NCBI GenBank assembly: GCA_904501845.1
Contig: CAJGCH010000155.1
Location: 1 to 6,965, forward strand
Source of the DNA: an uncultured Bacillaceae bacterium
GTDB lineage: Bacteria; Bacillota; Bacilli; Bacillales; Pradoshiaceae
Length of the DNA stretch: 6,965 nucleotides
Reading direction: 5' to 3'
Within the stretch, counting starts at the first letter, position 1. The number at the start of each line of letters is the position of its first letter. The notes below the pieces were generated by a model. That model had not been told where the DNA came from. It made no database searches and was given only the letters and a program-made list of their open reading frames with translations. Positions 5,233 through 6,965 of the stretch are shown here, piece after piece. Made by a program: the position numbers and the translations under genes.

Positions 5233-6795
5233 ATGAACAGTCAAATGCTGAGAAAAGTACTAGCTATTTTCCTGTGCTTATTGGTATTTATTCCATACGG
5301 GATCTCTTCAGAGGTTTCTGCCGGGAAGCTGATTCCGCCGAGAGAATCCTTTACCCCTGGCGAATGGTTCCTTGGAGACCGGCCGCCAAATTATAATTCA
5401 TCTAAACCGCCGATTGTCTTTGTCCAAGGGAAGAACGGAAACTCGACCAGCTGGTACGGTGAAACGTCTTACCATGGCGTGAATGATATGTATACAAAAG
5501 CGTATGATGCTGGTTACCAAACCGTTTTTGTCCAGCTTTATGATGCGGCCGGAAATGGATCAGAAAATCAATATACAAACGGGCGCCTGCTCGCATCCAT
5601 GCTCGGAGAAATATCGCGTCACTTCAACGGCCAGAAGGTTAATATTATCGCCCACAGCAAAGGCGGGCCCGATACACAGGCCGCTCTCATCCACTACGGG
5701 GCTCATCAATATGTTGGCAGGGTCGTCACATTAGGCTCGCCGCACCATGGCTCAGAGCTGGCAGACTTGGCGTACAGCTGGTATGCTGGATGGCTGGGCG
5801 AACTGCTCGGCCAAAACGATGCAGGCACGTATTCCTTACAGGTTGGCGAAATGGCCAAATTCCGCTCTGCGACGGACAGCCATGCAAATAGAAGCAAAAA
5901 CAAGTACTACACGATTGCCGGAACTAACCGAGGGCCCGCCTTTTCCGCTCTTGCCTTAGGTGGTGCGTATTTAGGTTCCTACGGAGCTAATGACGGGCTA
6001 GTCACTGCAACAAGCAGCAAGCTGCCGTATGGCACACATTTATTCACGGACAGCACGCTTGACCACGATAATATTCGGTTGGGGTCGAAGGTGTTCTCAA
6101 GAATGGAACCATATTTACGCACTTCCTCAGTCGCACAAACTAGCTCGTCAGCCGATTCACTCCAGCAAACCGAAGCAGTCATTAAGAGTTCATCATCCCG
6201 GTATATCCAAGGCGGCAGCTTAAGCCAAGGTCAATTCATTAAACAGGAAATATATGTGCCTGAAAAAACAACTGGAACTATCACTGTCTACACAGCCAGC
6301 CCATCAACTATTGTAGACCTAGTCTCACCGGACGGGACCATCATCCCTGCCTCTAAACCCGATGTCGACCAAACCATTTTCTCTGGTGCAAACCTTTATG
6401 CATTTGACCTTCCTGCTTTTGTCCCTGGCACTTGGACAGTGCAAATGAAAGCAACGGATTCAAATGACGCCTACCTGCTGGCCTCCACTTTCAACGATGA
6501 AGAAGTGTACGGACTGGAGATGGCCGGAATAGGTAAAGCAGCTCAAACCGACTTCACTATCCGCACTCCAAAGCAGAAAGGAACATCGAGCTTCTCGATT
6601 AAATTTATCGATAGCGATGGTAATCAGTTAAAGCATAACATCCAGCCGAAGGCAGTCAGCGGATCGACATACACCGCCAAGCTTCCGAAGGTGACAAAGC
6701 CGGCCGTTTATAATATGACGGTTGACATTAAGACGAAGCACCCTAATGGCAAGGAATCGGTAAGGACTTTGGTACGGTCGGTTTATATAGAATAA
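5233..6795 (+). CDS. secreted lipase/esterase with C-terminal beta-rich extension
   Basis: The gene encodes 520 residues. Residues 1-30 form a Sec signal peptide: basic start, hydrophobic core LAIFLCLLVFI, probable cleavage after VSA. The catalytic alpha/beta-hydrolase domain spans about 35-295. It shows the oxyanion region VFVQGKNGNS (62-71), the nucleophile motif IIAHSKGG with Ser142 (an AHS rather than GHS elbow, as in Bacillus lipases), LGSPHHGSELADL (167-179), the acid Asp254 in GANDGLV, and the base His278 in LDHDN. This triad order matches bacterial triacylglycerol lipases. A Ser/Thr/Gln-rich linker (296-322) leads to roughly 200 further residues that look like two beta-sandwich modules (about 325-425 and 437-520), whose family I do not recognise. 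They may bind lipid or the cell surface. ATG 5233 follows GGAGG by 6 bases; the frame extends to 5197 without a binding site. The protein is exported and probably hydrolyses lipid esters. Confidence 0.9.
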   Translation: MNSQMLRKVLAIFLCLLVFIPYGISSEVSAGKLIPPRESFTPGEWFLGDRPPNYNSSKPPIVFVQGKNGNSTSWYGETSYHGVNDMYTKAYDAGYQTVFVQLYDAAGNGSENQYTNGRLLASMLGEISRHFNGQKVNIIAHSKGGPDTQAALIHYGAHQYVGRVVTLGSPHHGSELADLAYSWYAGWLGELLGQNDAGTYSLQVGEMAKFRSATDSHANRSKNKYYTIAGTNRGPAFSALALGGAYLGSYGANDGLVTATSSKLPYGTHLFTDSTLDHDNIRLGSKVFSRMEPYLRTSSVAQTSSSADSLQQTEAVIKSSSSRYIQGGSLSQGQFIKQEIYVPEKTTGTITVYTASPSTIVDLVSPDGTIIPASKPDVDQTIFSGANLYAFDLPAFVPGTWTVQMKATDSNDAYLLASTFNDEEVYGLEMAGIGKAAQTDFTIRTPKQKGTSSFSIKFIDSDGNQLKHNIQPKAVSGSTYTAKLPKVTKPAVYNMTVDIKTKHPNGKESVRTLVRSVYIE

Positions 6796-6826
6796 ACAGA
6801 AGGAAGAGCCCTCTAATAAACGGAAG
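6796..6826 (+). other. short spacer with a possible orphan terminator arm
   Basis: Between the lipase stop and the IS edge the sequence GGAAGAGCCCTCT (6802-6814) looks like the left arm of a terminator stem. No matching right arm follows before the insertion sequence begins. Confidence 0.3.
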
Positions 6827-6832
6827 TGAAGT

Positions 6833-6883
6833 GCACCCCAAATGTTAGACAGATCATCTAACATTTGGAGGTGCTTTTCTTTT
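6833..6883 (+). terminator. IS hairpin that buries the orfA ribosome binding site, terminator-like
   Basis: A 12-bp perfect stem (6838-6849 with 6857-6868, 7-base loop) continues after one bulged A into a further 5 bp, GCACC/GGTGC (6833-6837 with 6870-6874). It is followed by TTTTCTTTT. The orfA ribosome binding site GGAGGTG (6867-6873) lies entirely in the right arm. In RNA that enters from outside the element the stem should block orfA translation, and it may also stop transcription coming from the lipase. Confidence 0.65.
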
Positions 6884-6965
6884 GGCTAAATTCACTGAAG
6901 AGGAAAAAATGCGGGCAGTTAAACGGTATCTAGATGGAAATATAGGGTGTAATACAATAGCTAAA
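6882..6965 (+). CDS. IS3-family transposase OrfA, N-terminal 28 codons
   Basis: The frame from TTG 6882 stays open to the window edge. It reads (M)AKFTEEEKMRAVKRYLDG followed by NIGCNTIAK. The pattern of a charged helix, then Y-L-x-G and then I-A is that of the helix-turn-helix at the start of IS150/IS3 OrfA proteins, which bind the IS ends. GGAGGTG lies 8 bases before the TTG. In this family OrfA and OrfB are normally joined by programmed frameshifting to make the active transposase, but that part is outside the window. Whether the element is intact cannot be judged. Confidence 0.8.
   Translation, partial: MAKFTEEEKMRAVKRYLDGNIGCNTIAK

Larger units (their letters stand above)
6827..6965 (+). 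mobile_element. left end of an IS3-family (IS150-like) insertion sequence, partial
   Basis: The sequence from TGAAGTGCACCCC (6827 on) resembles the TG-starting left ends of IS3-family elements from Bacillota. It is followed by a hairpin with TTAGA/TCTAA arms and by an orfA start encoding an HTH-type transposase N-terminus. The right end, orfB and the target duplication lie outside the window, so the exact boundary is inferred. Confidence 0.75.

Noticed and set aside
5402..6223. Several 64-83 codon frames on both strands inside the lipase gene
   Set aside because: They are out-of-frame shadows of a well-supported gene with a complete catalytic triad.
1..6965. CRISPR array, tRNA/rRNA, toxin-antitoxin or phage-defence module
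   Set aside because: No repeat-spacer pattern, RNA gene or recognisable defence protein was found on either strand.

Overview
The window looks like chromosomal DNA from a moderately AT-rich, Gram-positive, probably spore-forming Bacillaceae member. Supporting signs are strong AGGAGG-type ribosome binding sites, TTGACA/TATAAT-type promoters, U-tailed intrinsic terminators, a DUF1292 protein, an exported lipase with a Bacillus-type signal peptide, and an SteT-like permease. The species cannot be fixed from the sequence alone.

Layout, left to right. Positions 1-575 (minus strand) hold the N-terminal 191 codons of an APC/LAT-type amino-acid permease that runs off the left edge. A 295-base spacer contains a weak permease promoter and a hairpin that probably ends the next transcript. 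Positions 871-1671 (minus) encode a GNAT acetyltransferase. An 11-bp perfect hairpin at 1723-1757 ends the gene before it (1762-2760, minus), a flavin-dependent luciferase-like oxidoreductase. Divergent from that, 2905-3174 (plus) encodes a small, very acidic DUF1292 protein with its own promoter and a near-perfect terminator. Positions 3348-3860 (minus) encode a small membrane protein with an HEGAH zinc-protease motif, behind a strong promoter with a palindrome at its -35 box. Positions 4001-4927 (minus) encode a cytosolic alpha/beta hydrolase driven by a perfect-consensus sigma-A promoter. A roughly 300-bp divergent control region separates it from a secreted lipase of 520 residues (5233-6795, plus). 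The window ends in the left end of an IS3-family insertion sequence (from about 6827), with a conspicuous hairpin and the first 28 codons of its orfA transposase.

Most genes look like independent single-gene units with their own promoter, terminator or both, rather than an operon or a gene system. I see no phage-defence, secondary-metabolite or CRISPR locus. The most interesting points are regulatory. The lipase may have a sporulation (sigma-E-like) promoter. The IS hairpin buries the transposase ribosome binding site and resembles a terminator facing read-through from the lipase. The IS may also have landed in the lipase's own terminator. Several automatic gene starts in the window are too long, and corrected starts are given here from ribosome binding sites and overlapping control elements.
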